In this document: piece after piece, positions 17,239-26,514 of the stretch | How positions within the stretch are numbered: the first letter of the stretch is position 1 | Layout of the letters: every line of letters starts with the position of its first letter | Assembly (NCBI RefSeq): GCF_900177515.1 | Contig: NZ_FXAK01000008.1 | Location: forward strand, 485,574-549,573 | DNA from: Azospirillum oryzae | GTDB lineage: Bacteria; Pseudomonadota; Alphaproteobacteria; Azospirillales; Azospirillaceae | Length of the DNA: 64,000 nt | Direction: 5' to 3' | Notes under the pieces: generated by a model | What the model was told of the DNA's origin: nothing | Databases searched by the model: none | The model's input: the letters and a program-made list of their open reading frames with translations, nothing else | Translations under genes and position numbers: made by a program

Positions 17239-18926
17239 CCGCGACGTCGCTGCGGGGAAACCGCCTGCCGATTTGGGCCTATGCGCTGCTGGCGCTGATC
17301 GCCGCGGCGCTGTTCCTGCCCGGCTTCACCGTGCTGCCGCCCTTCGACCGCGACGAGGCGCGCTTCGCCCAGGCGTCCTCCCAGATGCTGGACAGCGGCA
17401 ACTTCGTCGACATCCGCTTCCAGGACGAGACCCGCTACAAGAAGCCGGTCGGAATCTATTGGCTGCAGAGTGCCGCCACCGCGGCGGCCGATGCGCTGCG
17501 CGGGATCCCGGTCGGGTCCGACAAGGTCATCTGGACCTACCGCATCCCGTCCTTCCTGGGGGCGATCCTGGCGGTGCTGGCCAGCGCCTGGACGGCGGCG
17601 CGGCTGTTCGGCGGGCCGGCCGGCTTCATCGCCGGGCTGATGATGGCGTCCTGCGTCGTGCTGGGGGTCGAGGCGCGGATGGCCAAGACCGACGCCGTCC
17701 TGCTTGCCACCGTGGTCATCGGGCAGGCGGCGCTCGCCCACCTGTATCTCGGCCGCCGCGACCCTGTTCCCGCCGGGCGCGCCGCCTGGGCGGCGCCGCT
17801 GGTCTTCTGGATCGCCGCCGGCGTCGGCGTGCTGGTCAAGGGGCCGATGGTCCTGCTGGTGTCCGGCAGCACGGCGCTGGTGCTGGCCCTGTGGGATCGC
17901 GAGGCCGGGTGGCTGAAGCGGCTGAAGCCGCTGGCCGGGCTCGGCATCGTCGTCGCCATCGCCGCCCCCTGGCTGATCGCCATCGCCATCAAGAGCAAGG
18001 GCGCCTTCTTCGCCGAATCCGTCGGCCACGACATGCTGGGCAAGGTGTCGGGCGGGCAGGAGGGCAAGGGACTGCCGCCCGGCTATTACCTCGGCACCTT
18101 CTGGGTGACCTTCGCCCCCTGGTCGCTGCTGGCGCTGCTGGCGGTTCCCTGGGTGTGGGCGCGGCGCCGGCTGGACGCCGTGCGCTTCTGCATCGCCTGG
18201 ATCGTCCCGAGCTGGCTGGTGTTCGAAGCGGTGCCGACCAAGCTGCTCCACTACACCCTGCCGGTCTTCCCGGCCATTGCGGCCCTGGCCGCGGCGGCGC
18301 TGATCGACAATTTCGACCGCAGCCGCGAACGGCCGCGCCGCTGGCTGGTCGCCGCAGCGGTGGCGCTGGGCGTGATCGGCTTCGGCGCCCTCACCCTGGC
18401 CGTCGCCGTGATCCCCTGGCTGGTCGACCGCCGGATCGATCCGGTCGGGGTGGCGCTGGTGCCGGCGGTGGGCGGTCTCTTCGCCCTGTCCCTGCGCTCG
18501 CTTCTGCGGGGAGAGCGGCGGACCGGGCTGGCCGCCGGGGTCGGCGCCGCGGCGCTGCTCTATGCCGGGACCTATGCCGCCGTGCTGCCGAACATCGACG
18601 GCGTGTGGGTCAGCCGGCAGGCCGCCCGCGCGGTGGCGCAGGTCCGCCCCTGTCCGGACAGCGTGGTGGCGTCCGCCGGCTATTCGGAGCCGAGCCTGGT
18701 CTTCCTGCTGGGTACGCCGACCAAGCTGGTCCATGGCGCCGGTGCCGCCGCCCATCTGATGGGCGACCGCGCCTGCGGGCTGGCCTTGGTTGAAGACCGG
18801 GAGGCGCCGGCTTTCCTCGACAGCCTGGGCACCGCCACGCCGCTGGCGCTGGCGGAACTTTCGGGCTTCAATTACAACACCGGCAGGCGCCTGCATCTGA
18901 CGCTCTACCGGCTGCCGGCGCAGTAA
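17235..18926 (+). CDS. ArnT-like GT39 glycosyltransferase
   Basis: The 563-residue polytopic membrane protein starts at a GTG that overlaps the LAB_N stop, so the two are translationally coupled. An early periplasmic loop has FDRDEARFAQASSQML, with the DE pair expected to be catalytic in GT39/PMT enzymes, followed by RYKKPVGIYWLQ. About ten more hydrophobic segments and a soluble C-terminus come next. Enzymes of this type, such as ArnT, transfer a sugar from undecaprenyl phosphate to lipid A or another acceptor on the outer face of the inner membrane. With the GT2 gene upstream making the lipid-linked donor, the pair forms a plausible two-step route. The sugar is unknown. Confidence 0.87.
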   Translation: MTATSLRGNRLPIWAYALLALIAAALFLPGFTVLPPFDRDEARFAQASSQMLDSGNFVDIRFQDETRYKKPVGIYWLQSAATAAADALRGIPVGSDKVIWTYRIPSFLGAILAVLASAWTAARLFGGPAGFIAGLMMASCVVLGVEARMAKTDAVLLATVVIGQAALAHLYLGRRDPVPAGRAAWAAPLVFWIAAGVGVLVKGPMVLLVSGSTALVLALWDREAGWLKRLKPLAGLGIVVAIAAPWLIAIAIKSKGAFFAESVGHDMLGKVSGGQEGKGLPPGYYLGTFWVTFAPWSLLALLAVPWVWARRRLDAVRFCIAWIVPSWLVFEAVPTKLLHYTLPVFPAIAALAAAALIDNFDRSRERPRRWLVAAAVALGVIGFGALTLAVAVIPWLVDRRIDPVGVALVPAVGGLFALSLRSLLRGERRTGLAAGVGAAALLYAGTYAAVLPNIDGVWVSRQAARAVAQVRPCPDSVVASAGYSEPSLVFLLGTPTKLVHGAGAAAHLMGDRACGLALVEDREAPAFLDSLGTATPLALAELSGFNYNTGRRLHLTLYRLPAQ

Positions 18927-19095
18927 TCCGTCTCCTAGCCTGTATCGGGCGGCCTGTATCGGAAGGGCGGGGGCTTGCTCCGCTTGGGGATTCCGCGACC
19001 GGGGTGGGTAACGCGCCTCCGCATTGGACGGCGCGGGCGCTTTCCGCTCGACTGACCCTTCCGATCCGTTTTCCCGGACGAAAGGCGCCTGTTCG

Positions 19096-19503
19096 ATGAC
19101 CCGCGTTGCCTCCTCTGCCGAAACCGCCGTCAAGTTCGCCCTCTCCGCCGTGGCCGCCACGCTGGCGATGGTGACGCTGTCGCTGCCGGCCCATGCCCAG
19201 AAGCAGGAGTATGCGCCCTGGGTGTATGACCAGATGGTCCCGACCGGCCCGCTCCTGCGCAACATGGATCAGGCGCAGCCGATCCCCGGCCCGGCCCCGT
19301 CCCATTGGGGGGCGATAAAGGCGGGCAAGGACCGTGCCGGCATGACGCGCTACGGCACCGACGTGAAGCAGACGACCCGGCATTATTCCGCCTCCCACTC
19401 GCTGACGCCGCCGCCGGTGGACCCCGCCGCGGCCCGTCGCGGAGCAGCTCCGCCGCGCAGCGCCGATGTCCCGCCGGCCCCGCGGACCGCGCGGACCGAC
19501 TGA
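19096..19503 (+). CDS. Exported hypothetical protein, Pro-rich C-terminus
   Basis: The 135-residue protein has a signal peptide with the cut expected after LSLPAHA-QK (about residue 35). The mature part is small and polar (EYAPWVYDQMVPTG), and the tail is rich in Pro, Ala and Arg. No known domain is seen. It lies 169 bp after the GT39 gene and faces the minus-strand ROK kinase gene, whose stop is 10 bp away. It may be periplasmic or a very small envelope protein. The long in-frame leader from 19024 was rejected because the signal peptide begins at this ATG. Confidence 0.6.
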   Translation: MTRVASSAETAVKFALSAVAATLAMVTLSLPAHAQKQEYAPWVYDQMVPTGPLLRNMDQAQPIPGPAPSHWGAIKAGKDRAGMTRYGTDVKQTTRHYSASHSLTPPPVDPAAARRGAAPPRSADVPPAPRTARTD

Positions 19504-19513
19504 GCCGCTTCGG

Positions 19514-20518
19514 TCAGGTCCCGTCCGGCAACTCTCCGGGCCGCCACAGCCATGCGGCGCCGCGCACGCCACTGGAATCGCCGTGGCGGGCGCGGCGCAC
19601 CGGCGTGTCCAGGCGGTCGCTGAAGGCCCAGGGCTGCATCGCCGCCGGCAGCCGCTCGTACAGCAGCTCGGCGTTCGACAGGCCGCCGCCAAGCACGATG
19701 ACGTCGGGGTCCAGCAGGTTGGCAACCGCCGCCAGTCCGCGGGCGAGCCGGCCGACCAGCCGGTTCGCGGTCGCCCTGCATCCGTCGTTGGCGGCGGTCT
19801 GATCGGCTGCGCGGGCGAGGATCGTCGCGGCGTCCAACCTCTCGCCGGTCGCCGCAAAATGGTCCGCCGCCACCGCCGGACCGGACACGAAGGTCTCCAG
19901 GCAGCCGTGCCTGCCGCAATAGCAGGCCGGTCCCGGCCGTTCGGCATCGGTCGGCCAGGGCAGCGGGTTGTGCCCCCATTCCCCGGCGATGGCGTTGCGT
20001 CCGCCCAACACCCGGCCATGCACGACGATGCCGGCGCCGCAGCCGGTGCCGAGGATCGCCGCGAACACCACGCCGCAGCCGGCCCCGGCGCCGTCGGTCG
20101 CCTCCGACACCGCCAGACAGTTGGCATCATTCTCGATCCGCACCGGACGGCCGAGCGCTTGTGTCAGGTCGCGCGTGAAATCGCGCCCGATCAGCCAGGT
20201 GGAGTTGGCGTTCTTGACCAGCCCGGTCGCCGGAGAGATGGCGCCCGGAATGCCCAGCCCGACCGTCGCCTTGTGCCCGTGGGGGATCTCTCCTTCTAGG
20301 CGGGCGACCAGATCGCCGATGGTCGCGATCGTGCCGTCGTAATCTCCCTTCGGCGTTGGAACTCTGTGGCGCGCCAGCTGGTTTCCCTGTCGGTCGAGCA
20401 GGATGCCCTCCGTCTTGGTCCCGCCCAGGTCGATGCCGATGCGGTGTCCGCTCGCATAGTCTGTTCCAGGCCCGGCTCCGAACCCCGTTCCGGCCGATTG
20501 CGATCCGGTGGCTGCCAT
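19514..20518 (-). CDS. ROK-family sugar kinase
   Basis: The 334-residue protein has the phosphate-binding DLGGTKTE motif at 30-37, the catalytic-base region ENDAN with D131, an ILGTGCGAG sequence, and the ROK zinc site H183 with C199, C201 and C206 in CYCGRHGCLE. ROK kinases phosphorylate hexoses such as glucose, fructose or N-acetylglucosamine in the cytoplasm. There is no N-terminal HTH, so it is a kinase and not a repressor. The ATG at 20518 follows an AGGTGACAGG ribosome site and gives about 25 extra residues before the first strand. No sugar transporter is beside it, so the substrate stays open. Confidence 0.9.
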   Translation of the reverse strand: MAATGSQSAGTGFGAGPGTDYASGHRIGIDLGGTKTEGILLDRQGNQLARHRVPTPKGDYDGTIATIGDLVARLEGEIPHGHKATVGLGIPGAISPATGLVKNANSTWLIGRDFTRDLTQALGRPVRIENDANCLAVSEATDGAGAGCGVVFAAILGTGCGAGIVVHGRVLGGRNAIAGEWGHNPLPWPTDAERPGPACYCGRHGCLETFVSGPAVAADHFAATGERLDAATILARAADQTAANDGCRATANRLVGRLARGLAAVANLLDPDVIVLGGGLSNAELLYERLPAAMQPWAFSDRLDTPVRRARHGDSSGVRGAAWLWRPGELPDGT

Positions 20519-20795
20519 GCCCTGTCACCTGTCCGACTGTCCAGCGTCCATCCATAGCCGCGCCGGACCCACCCCGTCCAGCGGCGGGCGCCATCCCTGT
20601 CCGGAGGGACATGACCCTGGCGCCGCCCTCCGCCCGTATCTGCGTTGCCTCTCCGCCGCGGTGATGGGACAAAAGACAAGCGGCGGGCAAATCCCATTGA
20701 CCAGCCCGGGCGTTCGGGTAGAAGGTCGCCGACTGTCGGGCGCCGCCCATCTCCGCCCGAACCCGTCCTGTCGTACCGCGCCACCGGAGCCCCTG

Positions 20796-21581
20796 ATGAG
20801 TCGCCAGCGCGCCGCCCTCCACCTTTCCCTGAAAGCCCTGACCGGCGCCGCCGTCCTCGGCGCGCTGCTCGCCATGCCCGCGCCCACGAGTGCCGCCGCC
20901 AAGGAGGCTGCGAAGCCGCCGGCGAAGGCTGCCGTGGCGAAGCCTGCTGCCGCGAAGGCGCGGCCGGCCAAGTCGAGCGGCCCGGCCACGCCCGCCTGCT
21001 ACAACCGCGCCGAATATGCGGCCGAGCAGATGATGCGCCTGCACACCGAGATGATGATCGTCGGCCTGACCTGCCGTACGGTCGTTCCGGACAAGAAGCC
21101 CTTCGACCTGTATCAGGACTTCTCGGTCAAGAACCGCGCCATGCTGTCCAACTCGGAAGCGTCGCTGATCGCCTTCTACAAGCGGTCGGGCGGCGGCAAC
21201 GCCACGCGCCAGTTCGACATGTTCCGGACGGAGCTGGCGAACGAGATCAGCCGCCGCGCCGCCACCATCGGCATCCCGCAATACTGCGCCAACTTCGTCG
21301 ACCGTTCGGTTGCCGCCAAGGACCTGACGCCCGACGACCTGCGTACCCTGACGACGGACGAGAAGGGCGCCGGCCTGATGCATCTGGCCAGCCGTCCGCT
21401 CTGCGACGTGAAGACGGTCAGCAATCCGGATCCCGTCTTCGCCGTCGCTTCAGCCACACCCGCTCCGGCGGCGCCCAAGGCCACGACCGCGAAGGCGAAG
21501 CCGGCCAAGGCCGCCGCTCCGGCCAAGCCGAAGCAGAAGGTCGCCGCTGTCCCGGCCAAGCAGTCGGTTACCACGCGCTGA
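20796..21581 (+). CDS. Exported hypothetical protein with Ala/Lys/Pro-rich ends
   Basis: The 261-residue protein starts after a GGAG site. It has a signal peptide ending near APTSAAA (about residue 30), then a low-complexity Ala/Lys/Pro stretch (about 30-63). A folded domain of about 150 residues follows, beginning CYNRAEYAAEQMMRLHTEMM and containing three cysteines (CYNR, LTCRTVV, QYCANF), and then another Ala/Lys tail with AKPAKAAAP repeats. The lysine-rich arms recall proteins that bind DNA, peptidoglycan or other anionic polymers. Here the signal peptide suggests the periplasm. I do not know the family's function. A terminator follows. Confidence 0.75.
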   Translation: MSRQRAALHLSLKALTGAAVLGALLAMPAPTSAAAKEAAKPPAKAAVAKPAAAKARPAKSSGPATPACYNRAEYAAEQMMRLHTEMMIVGLTCRTVVPDKKPFDLYQDFSVKNRAMLSNSEASLIAFYKRSGGGNATRQFDMFRTELANEISRRAATIGIPQYCANFVDRSVAAKDLTPDDLRTLTTDEKGAGLMHLASRPLCDVKTVSNPDPVFAVASATPAPAAPKATTAKAKPAKAAAPAKPKQKVAAVPAKQSVTTR

Positions 21582-21607
21582 GGCTTCGATAGTCTCCGGT
21601 TCGTTGC

Positions 21608-21653
21608 GAGAAACGCCCTGCCGGCAACCGCCGGCGGGGCGTTTCTCATTTTA
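21608..21653 (+). terminator. Rho-independent terminator
   Basis: GAGAAACGCC at 21608-21617 pairs with GGCGTTTCTC at 21638-21647, with an inner GCCGGC stem, followed by ATTTTAGG. It ends transcription of the exported Ala/Lys-rich protein gene. Confidence 0.85.
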
Positions 21654-21966
21654 GGCTCCGGTTGTCCCGGAGGATCACGCATGCGGGCAACACAAATCTG
21701 TCTTGCAAAAATCCGTCAGGCTGGTACTACCGAAAAGGTCAGGAGGGGCACTTGCCGACGGCCCGGCCGGATCGCAGGAACCTCCTCCGAACAGGAAAAA
21801 TCATGGTCCGTCAGACCAGTAGACGGAACTCCCGATGAAACGGCATTCCGTTTGGTGACTGGACGGGCTGCACCAGACAGGGGGCTGCTGTTGCGAGACC
21901 GGTGTGCCGTGTGTGCCCGTGCCGCCGCACCCTGCCTTTGCGCCGCGCTGAAGGTGGGATGAGGAC
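21654..21966. other. Upstream region of the liv operon
   Basis: About 310 bp lie between the terminator and livH. A weak sigma-70-like pair, TTGCAA at 21703-21708 and TACTAC at 21725-21730, is the only promoter candidate I see. A 93-residue frame at 21681-21962 runs through the region without a credible ribosome site or domain and is taken as chance. The region may carry leader control of the operon, but no known riboswitch is recognised. Confidence 0.35.
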
Positions 21967-22872
21967 ATGGACTATTTTCTCCAGCAATTGATCAACGGCT
22001 TGTCGCTTGGGGCGATTTACGGCCTGATCGCGATCGGCTACACGATGGTGTACGGCATCATCGGGATGATCAACTTCGCCCATGGCGAGATTTACATGAT
22101 CGGTGCCTTCGTGGCGCTGATCACCTTCCTGGCCATCGGCGCGCTCGGCGTCACCTGGGTGCCGCTGGCGCTGCTGATCATGCTGGTCGCCTCCATGCTG
22201 TTCACCAGCGTCTATGGCTGGACGGTGGAGCGCATCGCCTACCGGCCCCTGCGCTCCTCGCCCCGGCTGGCGCCGCTGATCTCCGCCATCGGCATGTCGA
22301 TCTTCCTGCAGAACTACATCCAGATCCTCCAGGGCGCCCGCTCCAAGCCGCTGCAGCCCATCCTCCCCGGCAACCTCACCCTGATGGACGGCGCCGTCTC
22401 CGTCAGCTACGTGCGCCTCGCCACCATCATCATCACCCTGGTCCTGATGGTCGGCTTCACCATCCTGATCAACCGCACCTCTCTCGGCCGCGCCCAGCGT
22501 GCCTGCGAGCAGGACAAGAAGATGGCAGGATTGCTCGGCGTCAACGTCGACCGCGTCATCTCGCTGACCTTCGTCATGGGCGCGGCGCTCGCCGCCGTCG
22601 CCGGCATGATGGTGCTGCTGATCTATGGCGTCATCGACTTCTACATCGGCTTCCTGGCGGGCGTGAAAAGCTTCACCGCCGCGGTGCTCGGCGGCGTCGG
22701 CTCGCTGCCCGGCGCCATGCTCGGCGGCGTGGTCATCGGCCTGATCGAGGCCTTCTGGTCCGGCTATGTCGGCTCCGAATGGAAGGACGTCGCAACCTTC
22801 TCCATCCTCGTCCTCGTCCTGATCTTCCGGCCCACCGGCCTGCTCGGCCGGCCCGAGATCGAGAAGGTGTAA
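21967..22872 (+). CDS. livH: Branched-chain amino acid ABC transporter permease LivH
   Basis: The 301-residue inner-membrane protein has about eight hydrophobic helices. It has LivH hallmarks: LINGLSLGAIYGLIAIGYTM at the start, GMINFAHGEIYMIGAF, the cytoplasmic AcEQDKKMAGLLGVN coupling segment and the GLIEAF region near the end. With LivM it forms the pore of the high-affinity Leu/Ile/Val importer. It is the first gene of a tight operon; livM starts 5 bp after its stop codon. Confidence 0.95.
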   Translation: MDYFLQQLINGLSLGAIYGLIAIGYTMVYGIIGMINFAHGEIYMIGAFVALITFLAIGALGVTWVPLALLIMLVASMLFTSVYGWTVERIAYRPLRSSPRLAPLISAIGMSIFLQNYIQILQGARSKPLQPILPGNLTLMDGAVSVSYVRLATIIITLVLMVGFTILINRTSLGRAQRACEQDKKMAGLLGVNVDRVISLTFVMGAALAAVAGMMVLLIYGVIDFYIGFLAGVKSFTAAVLGGVGSLPGAMLGGVVIGLIEAFWSGYVGSEWKDVATFSILVLVLIFRPTGLLGRPEIEKV

Positions 22873-22877
22873 GCGCC

Positions 22878-24368
22878 ATGACCACCCATTCCAACACCGT
22901 CTCCTCCGCCGGGAGCATCAAGGCGCGCGGCGTCGACTGGGTCGCCACCATCAAGGACGCCGGGCTGGCCGCCTTCGTCGCCTTGCTGCTGACCGTGCCG
23001 CTGGTGGGCCTGCGCACCGTCGACCGCCCCACCGGGCTGGGCATCGAAGCCCGGCCGGAGGAGGTCGTCGCCTCCATCCTGCTGGTCTTCCTCGGCCGCC
23101 TCGGCCTCGGGCTGATCCGCCAGGGCATGGCCATGCCGGTGCTGATCCTGGCGCTCATTTGCGCCGGCGTCGGGCTGGTGCTGCCGATGCCGACCCAGGT
23201 GCTGCGCCTGGTGCTGGTGCTGGGCGGCGGCGTCATTGCGCTCCGCGCCGCCATGACGGTGGCCACCGGCCGCTCCAAGCTGAGCCAGGCCGACCGCGAC
23301 CGCCGCATGGACCGCATCGCCGCCAAGGTGCAGCACGCCAGCAAATACATCGGCCCGGTCGCCGTCGCCTTCGCCGTCGTGCTGCCCTTCACCCCGCTGG
23401 CCGACCGCATGATCCTGGACATCGGCATCCTGCTGCTGACCTACATCATGCTGGGCTGGGGCCTGAACATCGTGGTCGGCCTCGCCGGCCTGCTCGACCT
23501 CGGCTATGTCGCCTTCTACGCCGTCGGCGCCTATTCCTACGCGCTGCTGGCCCATTACTTCGGCCTCAGCTTCTGGGTATGCCTGCCGCTGGCGGGATTG
23601 CTCGCCGCCTGCTCGGGCGTGCTGCTGGGCTTCCCGGTGCTGCGTCTGCGCGGCGACTATTTCGCCATCGTGACGCTGGGCTTCGGCGAGATCATCCGCA
23701 TCATCCTGGTGAACTGGTACCAGTTCACCGGCGGCCCCAACGGCATCTCCGGCATTCCGCGGCCGAGCTTCTTCGGCATCGCCGACTTCTCCCGCACGCC
23801 GGCCGAGGGTATGGCCGCCTTCCACGAGCTGTTCGGGCTGGAGTTCTCGCCGCTCCACCGCATCGTCTTCCTCTACTACCTCATCCTGGCCTTGGCCCTT
23901 GTGGTGAACCTGTTCACGCTGCGGGTGCGCAAGCTGCCGCTGGGCCGGGCCTGGGAGGCCCTGCGCGAGGACGACATCGCCTGCGCCTCGCTCGGCATCA
24001 ACCGCACCAACATGAAGCTGGCGGCCTTTGCGATCGCGGCGATGTTCGGCGGCTTCGCCGGCTCCTTCTTCGCCACGCGCCAGGGCTTCATCAGCCCGGA
24101 GAGCTTCACCTTCATCGAGTCGGCGATCATCCTGGCCATCGTGGTGCTGGGCGGCATGGGCAGCCAGATCGGCGTGGTGGTGGCCACGCTGCTGGTGATC
24201 GGCCTGCCGGAGGCGTTCCGCGAGCTGGCCGACTACCGCATGCTGGCCTTCGGCGCCGGCATGGTGGTGATCATGCTGTGGCGTCCGCGCGGCCTGCTGG
24301 CCCACCGCGACCCGACCATCCTCCTGCATGGCGGCAAGCCCCCCGCCGCGACGGGAGCCGCGAAATGA
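22878..24368 (+). CDS. livM: Branched-chain amino acid ABC transporter permease LivM
   Basis: The 496-residue permease has the family core from about residue 175 on: IGILLLTYIMLGWGLNIVVGLAGLLDLGYVAFYAVGAYSYAL is the recognisable opening part, then GDYFAIVTLGFGEI and a coupling segment ALREDDIACASLGIN. The N-terminal ~170 residues hold extra hydrophobic helices and exceed most LivM proteins, which are about 320-430 residues. The gene ends in an ATGA overlap with livG. It pairs with LivH in the membrane. The extension is common in some alphaproteobacteria but its role is not known to me. Confidence 0.94.
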   Translation: MTTHSNTVSSAGSIKARGVDWVATIKDAGLAAFVALLLTVPLVGLRTVDRPTGLGIEARPEEVVASILLVFLGRLGLGLIRQGMAMPVLILALICAGVGLVLPMPTQVLRLVLVLGGGVIALRAAMTVATGRSKLSQADRDRRMDRIAAKVQHASKYIGPVAVAFAVVLPFTPLADRMILDIGILLLTYIMLGWGLNIVVGLAGLLDLGYVAFYAVGAYSYALLAHYFGLSFWVCLPLAGLLAACSGVLLGFPVLRLRGDYFAIVTLGFGEIIRIILVNWYQFTGGPNGISGIPRPSFFGIADFSRTPAEGMAAFHELFGLEFSPLHRIVFLYYLILALALVVNLFTLRVRKLPLGRAWEALREDDIACASLGINRTNMKLAAFAIAAMFGGFAGSFFATRQGFISPESFTFIESAIILAIVVLGGMGSQIGVVVATLLVIGLPEAFRELADYRMLAFGAGMVVIMLWRPRGLLAHRDPTILLHGGKPPAATGAAK

Positions 24369-25267
24369 GCGCCGCAACGATGAGCACTGAAAAGCCGCTT
24401 CTCTCGGTCGAACACCTGACCATGCGCTTCGGCGGTCTGGTGGCGAACAACGACGTGTCCTTCGAGGCGCGGGCGGGCGAGATCACCGCGCTGATCGGCC
24501 CGAACGGCGCCGGCAAGACGACGCTGTTCAACTGCGTCACCGGCTTCTACACCCCCACGGTGGGGCGGCTGACGCTGCGCCACCCGGCGGGCAAGGAGTT
24601 CCTGCTGGAGCGGATGCCGGGCTACCGCATCGCCCAGCTGGCCGGCGTGGCGCGCACCTTCCAGAACATCCGGCTGTTCAGCGGCATGAGCGTTCTGGAG
24701 AACCTGATCGTCGCCCAGCACAACAAGCTGATGCGGGCGTCGGGCTTCGCCATCGGCGGGCTGCTGGGTCTGCCGGGCTTCCGCAAGGCCGAGCATGAGG
24801 CGGTGGAGCTGGCGAAATACTGGCTGGACCGGGTGCGCCTGACCGAGTTCGCCGACTGGGAGGCCGGCAACCTGCCCTACGGCGCCCAGCGCCGGCTGGA
24901 GATCGCGCGGGCCATGTGCACCGAGCCGGTGCTGCTGTGCCTGGACGAGCCGGCGGCCGGCCTGAACCCGCGCGAGTCGGGCGAACTGGCCGAGATCCTG
25001 ACCTTCATCCGGGATGTGCAGACCCCGCAGGGCCACCGGACCGGCGTTCTGCTGATCGAGCATGACATGAGCGTGGTGATGCGCATTTCCGACCATGTGG
25101 TGGTGCTGGACTATGGCCGGAAGATTTCCGACGGCGATCCGGAGCATGTGAAGAACGACCCGGCGGTGATCCGCGCCTACCTCGGCGAGGACGAGGACGA
25201 AGCCCTGCCGCCGGAGGTCGCCGCCGACCTGAACCTCGCCCCCACCACCAACCAGAAGGGGGCCTGA
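24365..25267 (+). CDS. livG: Branched-chain amino acid ABC transporter ATP-binding protein LivG
   Basis: The 300-residue ABC ATPase has Walker A GPNGAGKT, Q-loop segment ARTFQNIRLF, a signature region reading NLPYGAQRRLEIARAM in place of the canonical LSGGQ, Walker B VLLCLDEPAAGLNP and the switch histidine in LLIEHDMSVVM. LivG normally shows LSYGxQRRLEIARAL, so NLPYGAQRRLE is a family-typical version. The start overlaps the livM stop by 4 bp. The C-terminal tail is acidic (EDEDEALPPEVA). It drives import with LivF. Confidence 0.95.
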   Translation: MSAATMSTEKPLLSVEHLTMRFGGLVANNDVSFEARAGEITALIGPNGAGKTTLFNCVTGFYTPTVGRLTLRHPAGKEFLLERMPGYRIAQLAGVARTFQNIRLFSGMSVLENLIVAQHNKLMRASGFAIGGLLGLPGFRKAEHEAVELAKYWLDRVRLTEFADWEAGNLPYGAQRRLEIARAMCTEPVLLCLDEPAAGLNPRESGELAEILTFIRDVQTPQGHRTGVLLIEHDMSVVMRISDHVVVLDYGRKISDGDPEHVKNDPAVIRAYLGEDEDEALPPEVAADLNLAPTTNQKGA

Positions 25268-25270
25268 GCC

Positions 25271-25981
<711 letters not shown>

Positions 25982-25982
25982 G

Positions 25983-26342
25983 ATGGAGACGATCCTTGGC
26001 TCTTCGCTTCCGGTCTTCCTGTTCCTGACGCTTCTGGTGTTCGGCGGCTGCGGCGTGCTGACCGGGCAGACGCTTGCCGAAGGGTGGAAACCGGTGTCGA
26101 GCGTTCTGGCCTATTCGCTGCTGCTGGGGGTGGGCGACCGCTTCCTGGCCTGGGGCCTGTTCGGCGAGGAACTGCTGTCCGTGTGGGGCTTCATCGTCCA
26201 TACGGTGGTGCTCGCCATCATCACGCTGACCGCGCACCGCATCGCCATCGCAAGGCGCATGGTCAACCAGTATCCGTGGCTCTATGAGCGCGCCGGACCT
26301 TTCGGCTGGCGCGACCGGACGGGCGTGGGCGCCGGAGAATAA
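25983..26342 (+). CDS. Small membrane protein of the liv operon (DUF6867-like)
   Basis: The 119-residue protein starts 1 bp after the livF stop. It has about three hydrophobic segments (roughly 8-26, 40-55 and 66-86) and a C-terminal polar tail with NQYPWLYERAGPFGWRDR. From memory this pattern belongs to a domain of unknown function (DUF6867) found inside alphaproteobacterial liv operons; I cannot check that here. Position and co-transcription suggest an accessory role in branched-chain amino acid uptake, such as stabilising the permease, but this is inference. Confidence 0.75.
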   Translation: METILGSSLPVFLFLTLLVFGGCGVLTGQTLAEGWKPVSSVLAYSLLLGVGDRFLAWGLFGEELLSVWGFIVHTVVLAIITLTAHRIAIARRMVNQYPWLYERAGPFGWRDRTGVGAGE

Positions 26343-26514
26343 GATAAAAGGAATAGACCATACGGCCGATTGGTGCCCGCGAAACTGTCGCACCGTGCGC
26401 CACTTGGGGTATGGTATTCTGGAAACCGCCGGAGGGGACCCGGCGGCAAGGCCCGCAAGGGCCGGGGGTATGTTGCAACAGGGACCACACACAGAACAGG
26501 GAGCAAGCACACCC

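Noticed and set aside
17175..19265. Long minus-strand open frame opposite the GT39 gene
   Set aside because: Low-complexity Gln/Arg/Gly-rich product, no domain; antisense shadow of the GT39 and exported-protein genes.
21681..21962. 93-codon frame before livH
   Set aside because: No ribosome site, odd amino acid composition, and it covers the likely promoter and leader of the liv operon.
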